Of a stretch of 27,778 nucleotides of DNA, positions 1 through 7,493 are shown in pieces. Source of the stretch: Bog-473 sp052140165 (GTDB taxonomy: Bacteria > Actinomycetota > Acidimicrobiia > Acidimicrobiales > RAAP-2); contig JBKQUM010000146.1 in NCBI GenBank assembly GCA_052140165.1, forward strand, positions 1 through 27,778, written 5' to 3'. How positions within the stretch are numbered: the stretch's first letter is position 1; the number at the start of each line of letters is the position of its first letter. The notes beneath the pieces were generated by a model. That model was given only the letters and a program-made list of their open reading frames with translations. It had not been told where the DNA came from and searched no databases. Both the position numbers and the translations under genes were made by a program.

Positions 1-1324
1 TCCTGCGGGCCCACGCGGCGATCAGCTGCAACAACCCGAGGTACACCGCCAGCACGATAACGATGATCAGGAGGCTCCACCCCGTGAGGTTGCCGCCGAA
101 GACGAGGAAGAGCGCCGCGACGACCACGCCGAGGATGCGCAGTCCGCCCAGGTGCTCGAGGATCCACCCCCCGCTGCGACGGGTGCGATCCGAACCGGCG
201 GCGGCCCGGCCGGCACCACTCGAGAGCTCATGCGCTTGCGCCGCCACCCAGCGAGCGCCCTTGGCGCAGGTCGAGCGGACCCACCGGGCGTAGCGGGCGG
301 GGCCGGCCAGCCAGGCACCCAGGGCGACGAGGACCGTTGCGAGCAACATCCAGCGCAGGTCTGACTTGAGGAAGCGGAGCACGGTGTCCCACACCGCGGC
401 CGCCACCTGGCGATTGAAGGTGTGCCCGGCCTGGTTGATGAACGTGATGCGCCCGAGCGAGAGGCCCGCCAATAACAACATGGTCACCAGCGCCACGCCG
501 ATGGCCATCCGCAGCAGCGTCTTGCGGTGGTCGACCGCGATGATGATGCCGAGGACGGCGAGCACCAGGGCGACGACGGGGATGGCCCATTTGAGCGTCA
601 CGATCACGTTGAAGAGCGCGGTGAACTGCGACACCTGGGACTTCGACACGACGGTGACGCCCAACGAGTTGGACTTGTCCAGGACCGCCTTGAGCGGGTT
701 GAACAGGGTGACGCCGTGCGCGTTGGCCTGGCTGATGAGGTCGTTGATCTGCGGGGTCACGTTGACGACGATCCCGCCGCCCTTCTCGAGCCGCTGGGTG
801 AGCTTGGACTGCTTGCCCGTGAGGACGTCCACGACCGCGTCGTGGGTGTGGCGGTTCAGGAAATCCCAGAGCTGCCCGAACTTGGGGCTCTCGAAGACCT
901 TGAGCGCGAGCCCGTACACGTAGCTGTGGACCTCGCTGACGATCGGCGTCACGATGGGCTTCGCCTTGGCCGGCAGCGCGGCCTCCACCTTGTTCTTCAC
1001 GATGCCCGTCGAGAAGAGCTCGTCGGTGGCCTTCTGGGCCAGGTGGTCCACGATGACCTGGTTGCGCGCCAGGGGCGCCATGGTGGCGACGTACTGGTCC
1101 GTGTTCGTCACCGTCCGGATCGCCCAGACCGAGATCACCGAGATGGGGAGCAGCAGCGAGACCAGCACGACCAGCACCCACGCGGTGATCCCTCTGGTCC
1201 GGCGCGCCCGGGGTGCCTTCTTGCCCTCGCCCGCTTCCTTGCCCTCGCCCGCCGTGGTCCCTCCGGCCGGGTCTACGGCCGCGACCCCGCCCTCGGGCGT
1301 GTCCTCGGAGTCCATATCCGTCAT
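1..1324 (-). CDS. Multi-pass membrane protein, C-terminus cut by window edge
   Basis: The frame stays open from the ATG at 1324 to the left edge, so about 441 codons are present and the C-terminus is missing. The first 45 residues are polar with a duplicated GEGKEAGEGK stretch. A first membrane helix follows at about 46-69, then a motif NTDQYVATMAPLA and a long soluble, probably extracytoplasmic, region to about residue 225. At least five more hydrophobic helices lie in the C-terminal half. This one-helix, large loop, multi-helix plan with a TDxYVxTxxPLA motif is common in uncharacterised actinobacterial membrane proteins; I know no assigned function. A GGAGG lies 13 bases before the ATG, rather far; a second ATG nine bases downstream is an alternative start. 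The gene is divergent from the microprotein at 1420. Confidence 0.8.
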   Translation of the reverse strand, partial: MTDMDSEDTPEGGVAAVDPAGGTTAGEGKEAGEGKKAPRARRTRGITAWVLVVLVSLLLPISVISVWAIRTVTNTDQYVATMAPLARNQVIVDHLAQKATDELFSTGIVKNKVEAALPAKAKPIVTPIVSEVHSYVYGLALKVFESPKFGQLWDFLNRHTHDAVVDVLTGKQSKLTQRLEKGGGIVVNVTPQINDLISQANAHGVTLFNPLKAVLDKSNSLGVTVVSKSQVSQFTALFNVIVTLKWAIPVVALVLAVLGIIIAVDHRKTLLRMAIGVALVTMLLLAGLSLGRITFINQAGHTFNRQVAAAVWDTVLRFLKSDLRWMLLATVLVALGAWLAGPARYARWVRSTCAKGARWVAAQAHELSSGAGRAAAGSDRTRRSGGWILEHLGGLRILGVVVAALFLVFGGNLTGWSLLIIVIVLAVYLGLLQLIAAWARR

Positions 1325-1419
1325 TTCCCCACTCTCATCCTCCAATGCCTAGTGCCAATTGGCCCTAGTGCGCACGGATAACCTACGACGAGGACGACGG
1401 AGATGGAGAGGGTGGGGGC

Positions 1420-1584
1420 ATGGAGAGCAGGTTGCGGATCATCGCGGTGAGCGCCCTCGCGGCGTTCTTCGCCCCGCTCGTATTCGTGAGCATCATCGTC
1501 CTTCGCAAGGCTGAGCGCCGGTTCAATTTCCACGCCCGCGCGTGGAACAAGCGCCTGCAGCACGAGATCGCGCGCTGGAGCTAG
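1420..1584 (+). CDS. 54-aa single-span membrane microprotein
   Basis: This short frame encodes 54 residues, starting MESRLRIIAV and ending in TAG. One hydrophobic helix (about residues 7-28) is followed by a strongly basic, Trp-containing tail (RKAERRFNFHARAWNKRLQ), so the tail is probably cytoplasmic by the positive-inside rule. A purine-rich GGAGAGGGTGGGGG run directly precedes the ATG and can serve as ribosome binding site. Third positions are mostly G/C, which supports real coding. It is divergent from the membrane protein at 1324, with about 95 bp between that could hold both promoters. I do not recognise a family. A chance frame cannot be fully excluded because of its length. Confidence 0.55.
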   Translation: MESRLRIIAVSALAAFFAPLVFVSIIVLRKAERRFNFHARAWNKRLQHEIARWS

Positions 1585-1623
1585 GGCCCGGTCGCGGGCC
1601 CGTCCCGACGATCCCCACCGACC

Positions 1624-1629
1624 TAGCCT
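1624..1629 (+). promoter_or_regulatory. -10 element for leaderless VOC gene
   Basis: TAGCCT fits the actinobacterial TANNNT -10 consensus and ends six bases before the GTG start at 1636. That puts transcription start on or next to the G of the start codon. No Shine-Dalgarno sequence is present, which agrees with a leaderless mRNA. No clear -35 was found. Confidence 0.5.
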
Positions 1630-1635
1630 GAACGG

Positions 1636-2121
1636 GTGCTGACCGGCTTCGCGCACACGGCCGTCTGCGTCCCCGACGTGGAGGCGGCAGTGCGCTGGTA
1701 CTCCGACGTCCTCGGGCTCCGCGTCCTGTCGCCCCCGTACCGCATGGAGGGCGCCCAGATTCAAGGTGACATGGGCGAGCTCGTCCCGTCTCCCGTCGTC
1801 GTCACGGCCGCCATCGTGGGCTTCGGGAAGGACGACCGCGTCATCGAGCTGATCGAGTATCCGGCGGCCGGCGTCGAGTCCGCCGGGCCCGGCCGACCAT
1901 CCGTGACGAAGATCGGCATCACGCACGTCGGGATGCTCTGCGACGACCTGCGCGCCACGCGGCAGGAGCTCGAGACCCGGGGCGTGGAGTTCATGACGAG
2001 TGGGATCGCCGACGTGGCCGGGCTCCGGACCACGTGGTGCCACGACCCGTGGGGAACGGTCATCATCCTCCTCGAGAAGAGCGAGAGCGACCGTCCCTAC
2101 TGGGGCCAGCTGCTGCCCTGA
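1636..2121 (+). CDS. VOC superfamily (glyoxalase/dioxygenase-like) protein
   Basis: A 161-residue protein with two paired beta-alpha-beta modules of the vicinal oxygen chelate fold. Module one starts GFAHTAVCVPDVEAAVRWY and module two starts ITHVGMLCDDLRATRQEL. His7, Glu71 (or Glu74), His97 and Glu147 (in GTVIILLEKS) sit where the family places its metal ligands, so a metal-dependent lyase, epimerase or dioxygenase is likely; the substrate cannot be told from sequence. The motif CHDPWGTVIILLE before the C-terminus is typical. The GTG start is favoured because the frame begins just before module one and a -10 hexamer lies six bases upstream. It appears to be a single gene, with the HU gene starting 147 bp downstream. 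Confidence 0.85.
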   Translation: MLTGFAHTAVCVPDVEAAVRWYSDVLGLRVLSPPYRMEGAQIQGDMGELVPSPVVVTAAIVGFGKDDRVIELIEYPAAGVESAGPGRPSVTKIGITHVGMLCDDLRATRQELETRGVEFMTSGIADVAGLRTTWCHDPWGTVIILLEKSESDRPYWGQLLP

Positions 2122-2268
2122 GTGGACGTCAGGCACGTTCCGCGCCGCCTTCCGGACCCGTTCCGGGGCTGAACATCGGGCGGATGCAAGTGACGTGGAT
2201 CGCAGGAATTGGCGAAAGAGGCCCGGAAGATGTGCATCACAGGGTGTGCTTCGGCCACAATGGGCGCC

Positions 2269-2796
2269 ATGAACAAGAGAGAACTAGCAAAAGCTGTCGC
2301 AGTCCAGTCCGATGTCGAGCTGAGGACCGTCATCACCGTCCTCGACGGTTTCACCGACGTGGTGACCGCGGTCGTGGCCAAGGGAGTAGAGCCGGTCTCT
2401 ATCCCCGGCTTCGCCAAATTCGTCAAGGTCGATCGCCCGGCCCGCATGGGCAGGAACCCGGCGACGGGTGAGGCCATCCGGATCAAGGCGTCCAAGAAGG
2501 CACGCATCACCCCGGTGAAGGCGTTCAAGGACGCCGTGCTCGCTCCCGCGAAGGCACCCAAGCTCGTGAAGGGCGCCTACCCGACGGTCGACACGGCCGT
2601 GACGGCCGCCGGCAAGTCGGCTGCCCCCGCGGCCGCCAAGGCCCCGGCCAAGAAGGTCACCGCGGCGCGCAAGGCTCCGGCCAAGCGCGCCACCGCGGCG
2701 CGCAAGGCCCCGGCCAAGAAGGCCACCGCCCGCAAGGCCCCGGCCAAGAAGGCCACCGCCCGCAGGGCCCCGGCCAAGCGGACTGCAAAGAGGTAA
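2269..2796 (+). CDS. HU-family nucleoid protein with Lys/Ala/Pro-rich tail
   Basis: A 175-residue protein. Residues 1 to about 95 form an HU/IHF domain: it opens MNKRELAKAVA, has the GFAKFVKVDRPARMGRNPATGE beta-arm region around 48-70 and ends with an AFKDAVL helix. The remaining residues are a basic tail of KAPAKK/R-TA-RKAPAKK repeats resembling histone H1 and the tails of mycobacterial HupB and streptomycete HupS. Such proteins bind and bend DNA without strict sequence specificity and compact the nucleoid. The start at 2269 gives the canonical MNK N-terminus; an ATG nine bases upstream (2260) is possible. No strong ribosome binding site is visible. A perfect hairpin follows the stop codon. 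Confidence 0.9.
   Translation: MNKRELAKAVAVQSDVELRTVITVLDGFTDVVTAVVAKGVEPVSIPGFAKFVKVDRPARMGRNPATGEAIRIKASKKARITPVKAFKDAVLAPAKAPKLVKGAYPTVDTAVTAAGKSAAPAAAKAPAKKVTAARKAPAKRATAARKAPAKKATARKAPAKKATARRAPAKRTAKR
2701..2760 (+). repeat. Perfect 30-bp tandem duplication in HU tail
   Basis: Two identical 30-bp units (2701-2730 and 2731-2760) each encode the ten residues RKAPAKKATA. Identity at the nucleotide level points to a recent in-frame duplication of the DNA-binding tail. Confidence 0.9.
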
Positions 2797-2800
2797 CGCG

Positions 2801-2832
2801 GTCGCCCGGTCCCGGGAACGGGACCGGGCGAC
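2801..2832 (+). terminator. Hairpin terminator after HU gene
   Basis: A perfect 13-bp inverted repeat (arms 2801-2813 and 2820-2832) with a six-base loop lies four bases after the HU stop codon. There is no T tract, which is common for actinobacterial intrinsic terminators. It ends only 14 bases before the next start codon, so it could also act as an mRNA 3' stabiliser or attenuator. Confidence 0.65.
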
Positions 2833-2846
2833 ACGCCTCGGGTCGC

Positions 2847-3122
2847 ATGGGCGAGCCGAGTCACGACGAGAGCCAGGCGCCGGACGCCCCCCGGGCAGAG
2901 CCGTTCGCCGATCGACCGCTCTCCTCGCCCGACCCCGAGCGGCTGTCGCCCGACGATCCGGCGTACGAGCGGATCCTGCGGGCCCACGAGGAGGCGCTGC
3001 GCGTCGGCTCCGACACCTATGTCGATCCGAGCTCCGGGCTCATGGTGCTCACGGCGGGCTACCTCGCCCGGCGTGGCTCGTGCTGTGGCGCCGGGTGCAG
3101 GCACTGCCCGTACGCCACCTGA
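2847..3122 (+). CDS. Small Cys-rich DUF5522-type protein
   Basis: A 91-residue protein. Its acidic, proline-rich N-terminal half looks disordered. The C-terminal third carries the conserved part: YVDPSSGLMVLTAGYLARRG followed by CCGAGCRHCPY, with Cys79, Cys80, Cys84, Cys87 and His86. This Y-x-D-x-x-(T/S)G...RGxCCGxGCRHCPY pattern matches the small DUF5522-type proteins, whose cysteines suggest a metal or Fe-S site, though no function is established to my knowledge. The family is usually close to 50 residues, so the N-terminal 40 residues are an extension. The start at 2847 lies just behind the HU terminator and no good ribosome binding site is visible. Confidence 0.75.
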   Translation: MGEPSHDESQAPDAPRAEPFADRPLSSPDPERLSPDDPAYERILRAHEEALRVGSDTYVDPSSGLMVLTAGYLARRGSCCGAGCRHCPYAT

Positions 3123-3140
3123 GTCACGCACCCCGGTCAC

Positions 3141-3159
3141 GGCATGCGATAGGCATGCC
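3141..3159. promoter_or_regulatory. Inverted repeat, possible operator
   Basis: A perfect 7-bp inverted repeat GGCATGC-GATAG-GCATGCC ends four bases before a TATGCT -10-like hexamer (3163-3168) upstream of the membrane protein at 3205. Its position between where the -35 and -10 would lie suits repressor binding. No regulator for it is identifiable. Confidence 0.4.
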
Positions 3160-3204
3160 TCCTATGCTCCATCCGGCACTCGGCGCACACGGAACGGTCA
3201 CGGC

Positions 3205-3702
3205 ATGAGCGACACCTCTCAGGGTCCCGGATGGTGGTTGGCATCTGACGGCAAGTGGTACCCGCCCGAGCTGTGGACCGGTCCGCCCGGGTCCGGCCCG
3301 TTGCCCGCCGCCGGACCCGGGGCTCCGCAGTCGGGAGTACCGGCGTACCCGGCGCAGGGACCGACGTACGGCGGCGCGGCATGGTCCGGCCAGCCGATGC
3401 CGTACGGGACGCCCGCCAGACGCAAGACCAACGGGCTCGCCATCGCGTCCCTCGTCTGCTCGTGCGCCGGCATCTTCCTGATCGGCCTCCCGGCCGTCCT
3501 CGGCATCATCTTCGGATTCGTGGCACGGTCGCAGATCCGCCAGTCCCAGGGAGCCCAGGGGGGCGACGGTCTCGCCATGGCGGGCATCATCGTCGGGTTC
3601 GCCGTGGTGGGGCTCCTCGTCGTCGTCTTCGTGGTCGCGGGTCACAGCAACAACAACAGCGGTGTCGTGCAGGCGCTCGCCGCCGTGCACGTGCCCGGCT
3701 AA
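3205..3702 (+). CDS. DUF4190-type small membrane protein with GWW-DGKWYPP motif
   Basis: A 165-residue protein. Residues 9-22 contain GWWLASDGKWYPPE, a short motif found at the N-termini of many actinobacterial membrane proteins (DUF2510-like). A flexible Pro/Gly/Tyr-rich linker runs to about residue 70. Two hydrophobic helices follow, separated by FGFVARSQIRQSQGAQGGDGLAMAG, the loop typical of DUF4190 proteins. The tail ends in a short hydrophilic stretch with NNNS. It is an integral cytoplasmic membrane protein of unknown function. The ATG at 3205 is chosen because the preceding in-frame stretch does not resemble protein and the motif begins right after it. Its stop codon overlaps the ribosome binding site of the alcohol dehydrogenase, so the two are probably cotranscribed. 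Confidence 0.8.
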   Translation: MSDTSQGPGWWLASDGKWYPPELWTGPPGSGPLPAAGPGAPQSGVPAYPAQGPTYGGAAWSGQPMPYGTPARRKTNGLAIASLVCSCAGIFLIGLPAVLGIIFGFVARSQIRQSQGAQGGDGLAMAGIIVGFAVVGLLVVVFVVAGHSNNNSGVVQALAAVHVPG

Positions 3703-3715
3703 GGAGACAAACGAA

Positions 3716-4948
3716 ATGCAAGGTCTCCTCTACGGTGTCCGGCCCGAGCACTGGACACCGCCCGACGAGTCGAACGACCTCATGGTCGGGCTCTCCCGTG
3801 TGCCGATGGTCATGAAGGAGCTGGAGCGGCCGGGCCTCGTCCGTGACGACTGGGCGGTGGTGAAGACGCGCCTCACCGGCATCTGCGGGTCCGACGCCAA
3901 GATGGTCTTCATGGATTTCGGCGACGACTTCGGCGACAGCGCGCTGAACGGGTACTTCTCCTTCCCCACCGTCTTCGGTCACGAGGTCGTGGCCGACGTC
4001 GTCGAGGTCGGGCCGGCCGTCACGACACTCGAGGTCGGGCAACGGGTGGTCCTCAACCCCTGGCTCTCGTGCGGCCCGCGGGGCATCGACCCTCCGTGCC
4101 CCTCGTGCCAGGACGGTGACTACAGCCTGTGCTGGCACTTCACCGAGGGACCGATCGCCGCCGGCATCCACACGGGGACGTCGAGGGACGCGCCCGGCGG
4201 CTTCGCCGAGTACCTGCCCGCGCACGAGTCCATGCTGATCCCGGTGCCCGACAGCCTGAGCGACGAGGTGGCCGTCATCGGTGACCCCTTCGCCGTGTCA
4301 CTGCACTCGGTCACGAGGCACCCGCCACCGCCCGGCGGCAAGGTGCTGATCTACGGCGGCGGGGCGCTCGGGAGCTGTGCCACGGCCATCGTCCGCGCCC
4401 TGCACCCCGACGTCGAGATCATGGTGGTGGCGCGCTTTCCGGCTCAGGCCGCGCTGGCCCGCCGCCTGGGGGCGACCGTCGTGGACCCGTTCCCGGTCGA
4501 GCAGTTGCTCGAGGAGGCGGCGGCCTGGTCCGGCGGAGTGCTCCAGAAGTTCGGCGGCGAGGCCCTGCCCATGGCGCACCCCGGTGGCTTCGACGTCGTC
4601 TACGACACCGTGGGCACCGCACAGACAGCGGAGATCGGGGTGCGCCTGCTCAAGCAACGCGGCACCATGGTCAAGAGCGGTGTGCACGCGCCGGAGCGTT
4701 GGGAGTGGTCACCCCTGTACTTCAAGGAGATCTCCTGGGTCGGCTCCAACGCCTTCGGGGTGGAGGAGGTCGACGGCATCCGCATGCACGGGATCGCCCA
4801 CTACCTGCGACTGGCCGAGCAGGGCCGGGTCGACATGACGGGCATGTTGACCCACACCTTCCGCCTGGACGACTGGCGCGAGGCGTTCATCGCGCTGGCC
4901 ACCCAGGAGCAGAGCGGCGCCATCAAGGTGGCGTTCGACTTCCGCTGA
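3716..4948 (+). CDS. Zinc-dependent medium-chain alcohol dehydrogenase
   Basis: A 410-residue MDR-superfamily oxidoreductase. Cys57 (GICGSD), His89 and Glu90 (FGHEV) form the catalytic zinc site; Cys119, Cys128, Cys131 and Cys139 match the four-cysteine structural zinc lobe. A Rossmann motif (YGGGALGS, near residue 220) indicates NAD(P)(H) use. The first 25 residues and the insert MDFGDDFGDSALNGYFS are unlike the best-studied members, and the substrate cannot be assigned. AAGGAG overlaps the upstream stop codon and lies nine bases before the ATG, which fixes the start. The neighbouring diiron protein gene 140 bp downstream could supply an alcohol product, but this is inference. Confidence 0.9.
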   Translation: MQGLLYGVRPEHWTPPDESNDLMVGLSRVPMVMKELERPGLVRDDWAVVKTRLTGICGSDAKMVFMDFGDDFGDSALNGYFSFPTVFGHEVVADVVEVGPAVTTLEVGQRVVLNPWLSCGPRGIDPPCPSCQDGDYSLCWHFTEGPIAAGIHTGTSRDAPGGFAEYLPAHESMLIPVPDSLSDEVAVIGDPFAVSLHSVTRHPPPPGGKVLIYGGGALGSCATAIVRALHPDVEIMVVARFPAQAALARRLGATVVDPFPVEQLLEEAAAWSGGVLQKFGGEALPMAHPGGFDVVYDTVGTAQTAEIGVRLLKQRGTMVKSGVHAPERWEWSPLYFKEISWVGSNAFGVEEVDGIRMHGIAHYLRLAEQGRVDMTGMLTHTFRLDDWREAFIALATQEQSGAIKVAFDFR

Positions 4949-5029
4949 GCGCCACCGCCCACTCCCCTGGAGCGGTCCGGCGGCGGCGCGGGGCGGCCAT
5001 TCCCGGATGACTCGGGGGACCCGAAGGGG

Positions 5030-5035
5030 TAGCGT
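5030..5035 (+). promoter_or_regulatory. Possible -10 for diiron protein gene
   Basis: TAGCGT matches TANNNT and lies about 54 bases before the ATG at 5089, leaving a short leader with an SD. A small GGCGG-TTC-CCGCC hairpin (5043-5055) falls in that leader. No convincing -35 is seen. Confidence 0.3.
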
Positions 5036-5088
5036 CGCGTCCGGCGGTTCCCGCCGCCGAACGTGCTGACGTGACCCAAGGGGGGCCC

Positions 5089-6174
5089 ATGACCACCAGC
5101 CCGTCGACCACCGATCCGAACCTCGCCTTCGATCCGAAGTGGGGCATCGAGTCGCCGTCCACCACGATGTTCGACTTCAACTACACCGGGGGGCGCGACC
5201 AGCTCTTGCGGCTCTACGACAAGGGCACCCGACGCCAGTGGATCGGCAGCGACCGGTTGGATTGGAGCCAGGAGGTCGATCTCACCAACCCGGTCGGCAT
5301 GCCCGACGAGATGAACCCCCTCTTCGGCACCGACTGGTGGGACAAGATGTCCGACGAGCGCAGGGGCGAGCTGCGCCGGCACGTCGAGGCCTGGCGCTTC
5401 AGCCAATTCATGCACGGCGAGCAGGGAGCGCTGATCTGCACGGCGAAGATCGTGCAGACCGTGCCCGACATCGACTCCAAGTTCTATGCGGCCACCCAGG
5501 TGGTCGACGAGGCGCGCCACGTCGAGGTGTACAGCCGTTACCTGCACGAGAAGGTGGAGCTGGTCTACCCGCTCAACCCGTACCTCAAGGCGTTGCTCGA
5601 CGACGTGATCGCCGACAGCCGGTGGGACATGACGTACCTCGGGATGCAGGTCCTCATCGAGGGTCTCGCACTGGCCGCGTTCGGCGTCATCCGCAACAAC
5701 GCGCAAGAGCCGCTGGCCAAGGCGCTGAACGCCTACGTCATGCAGGACGAGGCGCGCCACGTGATGTTCGGCCGCCTGGCACTGCGCGACTACTACCCGG
5801 AGCTGACCGAGGCCGAGCGGGCGGAGCGGGAGGCCTTCTGCATCGAGGCCTGCTACCTCATGCGCGACCGCTTCCTCGGAGAAGAGGTGTGGGAGCGGCT
5901 GGAGCTGCCACCCGAGATCGGCACGTACGTCGAGAACAGCGAGACGCTGCGCGTGTTCCGCAGCTTCCTCTTCATGCGCATCGTCCCGATCCTGCGCGAT
6001 ATCGGCCTGTGGGGACCGAAGCTGCGATCGGCGTTCGAGGAGATGGGCGTCATCGGGTTCGCCGACACCGACATCGACGCCGAGATGGCCGACGACGAGC
6101 GGGCGGCCCAGGAGTACGACGAAGCCCGCGACGCCCGTATGGCCCACGTGAGGGCGGTGGCCGAGCAGGCCTGA
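5089..6174 (+). CDS. Ferritin-like diiron protein, probable oxygenase
   Basis: A 361-residue helical protein with a full carboxylate-bridged diiron ligand set: Glu111 (HGEQGAL), Glu141 and His144 (first DEARHVE), Glu191 (LIEGLA), Glu221 and His224 (second DEARHVM). This E...ExxH...E...ExxH pattern is that of ribonucleotide reductase R2-like, AurF-like and related O2-activating ferritin-fold proteins. The R2 radical chain partners are not evident, so a hydroxylase, N-oxygenase or desaturase role is more likely than nucleotide reduction. AAGGGGGG before the ATG fixes the start; a GTG 18 bases upstream is less likely. The gene ends nine bases from the convergent SnoaL-like gene. The preceding ADH could be a pathway partner. 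Confidence 0.85.
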   Translation: MTTSPSTTDPNLAFDPKWGIESPSTTMFDFNYTGGRDQLLRLYDKGTRRQWIGSDRLDWSQEVDLTNPVGMPDEMNPLFGTDWWDKMSDERRGELRRHVEAWRFSQFMHGEQGALICTAKIVQTVPDIDSKFYAATQVVDEARHVEVYSRYLHEKVELVYPLNPYLKALLDDVIADSRWDMTYLGMQVLIEGLALAAFGVIRNNAQEPLAKALNAYVMQDEARHVMFGRLALRDYYPELTEAERAEREAFCIEACYLMRDRFLGEEVWERLELPPEIGTYVENSETLRVFRSFLFMRIVPILRDIGLWGPKLRSAFEEMGVIGFADTDIDAEMADDERAAQEYDEARDARMAHVRAVAEQA

Positions 6175-6183
6175 GGCTGTCGG

Positions 6184-6597
6184 TCAGCCGCCTTCGAGGG
6201 CCCGCTCGAGCCCGTTCTGAATCTGCTGGGTGGGCTCGTTGGTGTCGAGGTAGTCGCGCCAGGCCGTGACCTTGCCGTCGGCGTCGACGTCGATCACAGT
6301 GGCGCCTGTCATCTCGATCGGGATGCCGGCCTTGCCCTCGCCGGCGTTGAAGGTGGCCGTGCCCGTCCACTCGAAGACGGCCCAATCCTCACCGCCGCGG
6401 ATGCGGTCGACTCGCTGGTTCCAGTCCGGGAAGATGGCGTCGGTGTCCCGGGCCACCTTGTGCAGGTCGGTCGTCCACGGGGTCACGGGGTCGCAGAAGC
6501 GACCACCGGGGGCAAAGAGGGCGGCGAAGGCATCAGGCCCGTCCACCGACTCGAAGGTGCGTGCCCACTCGTTCCAGTCCCGCCCGGTGCTGCTCAT
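6184..6597 (-). CDS. SnoaL-like / NTF2-fold protein
   Basis: A 137-residue protein beginning MSSTGRDWNEWARTFESVDG. The order of a helical opening, FAALFAPGGRFCDPVTPWTT, DWNQRVDRIRGGEDWAVFEWTGTAT and a final GKVTAWRDYLDTN strand is that of SnoaL-like polyketide-cyclase/ketosteroid-isomerase (NTF2) folds. These are small cone-shaped enzymes or binding proteins; no catalytic residue can be assigned safely. It is the last gene of the five-gene minus-strand operon: its ATG overlaps the stop codon of the YbjQ-like gene upstream by four bases (ATGA). GGAAGAGGA lies before the start. Whether it is a functional part of the YbjQ-like set or a passenger is unknown. Confidence 0.85.
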   Translation of the reverse strand: MSSTGRDWNEWARTFESVDGPDAFAALFAPGGRFCDPVTPWTTDLHKVARDTDAIFPDWNQRVDRIRGGEDWAVFEWTGTATFNAGEGKAGIPIEMTGATVIDVDADGKVTAWRDYLDTNEPTQQIQNGLERALEGG

Positions 6598-7493
6598 CGC
6601 TTCCGTCCTCTTCCCTGGCCACCACTGCGCAGGCTCTCCGCCTCGAATGTCACCACGGCGTCGTCCAGTGGGAGGATGACCTGGGGCTGGACGAACTGGT
6701 GTGACTCGGCGACCAGGCGGACCGCCGTGCCCCACGCCGTGAAGCCCACCGCATGGCGGGCGAAGCTCATCGGGCCCTCGGTGACCTTCACCTCCACCAC
6801 CCCCTGGCCGCCCGCATGGAGCGCCGAGCGCTGCATCTTCTCCATCGCCGACTCGCGAGCAGAGTACATCGCCTCGGTGTAATTGGTCAGTTCGATGTTC
6901 TGGCGCGTCTGCTTCATCGCCGTGCCCGCCGTCCGGCGGGGGGCGTAGACGAAGCTGGCCCCGAAGGCGAGCCCCACCGGCATCCAGCCGGCGCGCTGGA
7001 GCAGCGTGAAGTCGCGGGCGGAGAGGTCCGAGGTGAACGGCATGGCCTGGGCGGCGTCGGTGCCCCGGGGGTCCTTCCCCCCGATGGGCCGCACCGCGGT
7101 GCCGACGAGCTCGACGTCAACGTGGTGCGTGCGCACCGACACCTCGACGCGCACGCCGACCACACCGTGGCCGTGCACCTTGCTGCACTCGCCCCGGAGC
7201 TGCGCTGCGGCCTGGTCCACCGCCTGGTCGTGCGCGTCGGACGCGAGCGAGATGGCGCCCCTCCCCCAGTTCCACACGCCCACCGGGACGGACACCACCG
7301 CCACCCCGCACACGAGGTCGAGTGGCTCCCAACCGGCCGCGTGGAGCAGCAGCGCCTCGTCGACCGACAGGTCCGAGGTGATGCCCCGCGCCTGCGAAGG
7401 TGGTGCCGGCGTGGCGAGGGACTGGGCGCCCATGAGCATCTCGGCGCGCAGGTCGGCCGGTGGGGCGGTCCCGGGACTGAAGCCCGTGCTCAT
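6594..7493 (-). CDS. Tandem YbjQ/UPF0145-like domain protein (third of operon)
   Basis: A 299-residue protein with two copies of one domain, at about 38-137 and 153-265. Each begins (I/F)TSDLS, continues with an LL..AGW.P or LLQRAGWMP turn and a short hydrophobic strand, then an Ala-rich helix (AMYSARESAMEKMQ in copy two), a glycine turn (HGVVGVR in copy one) and a closing GTAVR strand. The helix, GVVGV and GTAV elements match E. coli YbjQ (AREIAFEEL, GADAVVGI, GTAVK), a pentameric UPF0145 protein often annotated as heavy-metal-binding. Metal binding is not evident here. The first 37 residues look disordered. ATGA overlaps link it to the genes before and after. Confidence 0.75.
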   Translation of the reverse strand: MSTGFSPGTAPPADLRAEMLMGAQSLATPAPPSQARGITSDLSVDEALLLHAAGWEPLDLVCGVAVVSVPVGVWNWGRGAISLASDAHDQAVDQAAAQLRGECSKVHGHGVVGVRVEVSVRTHHVDVELVGTAVRPIGGKDPRGTDAAQAMPFTSDLSARDFTLLQRAGWMPVGLAFGASFVYAPRRTAGTAMKQTRQNIELTNYTEAMYSARESAMEKMQRSALHAGGQGVVEVKVTEGPMSFARHAVGFTAWGTAVRLVAESHQFVQPQVILPLDDAVVTFEAESLRSGGQGRGRKR

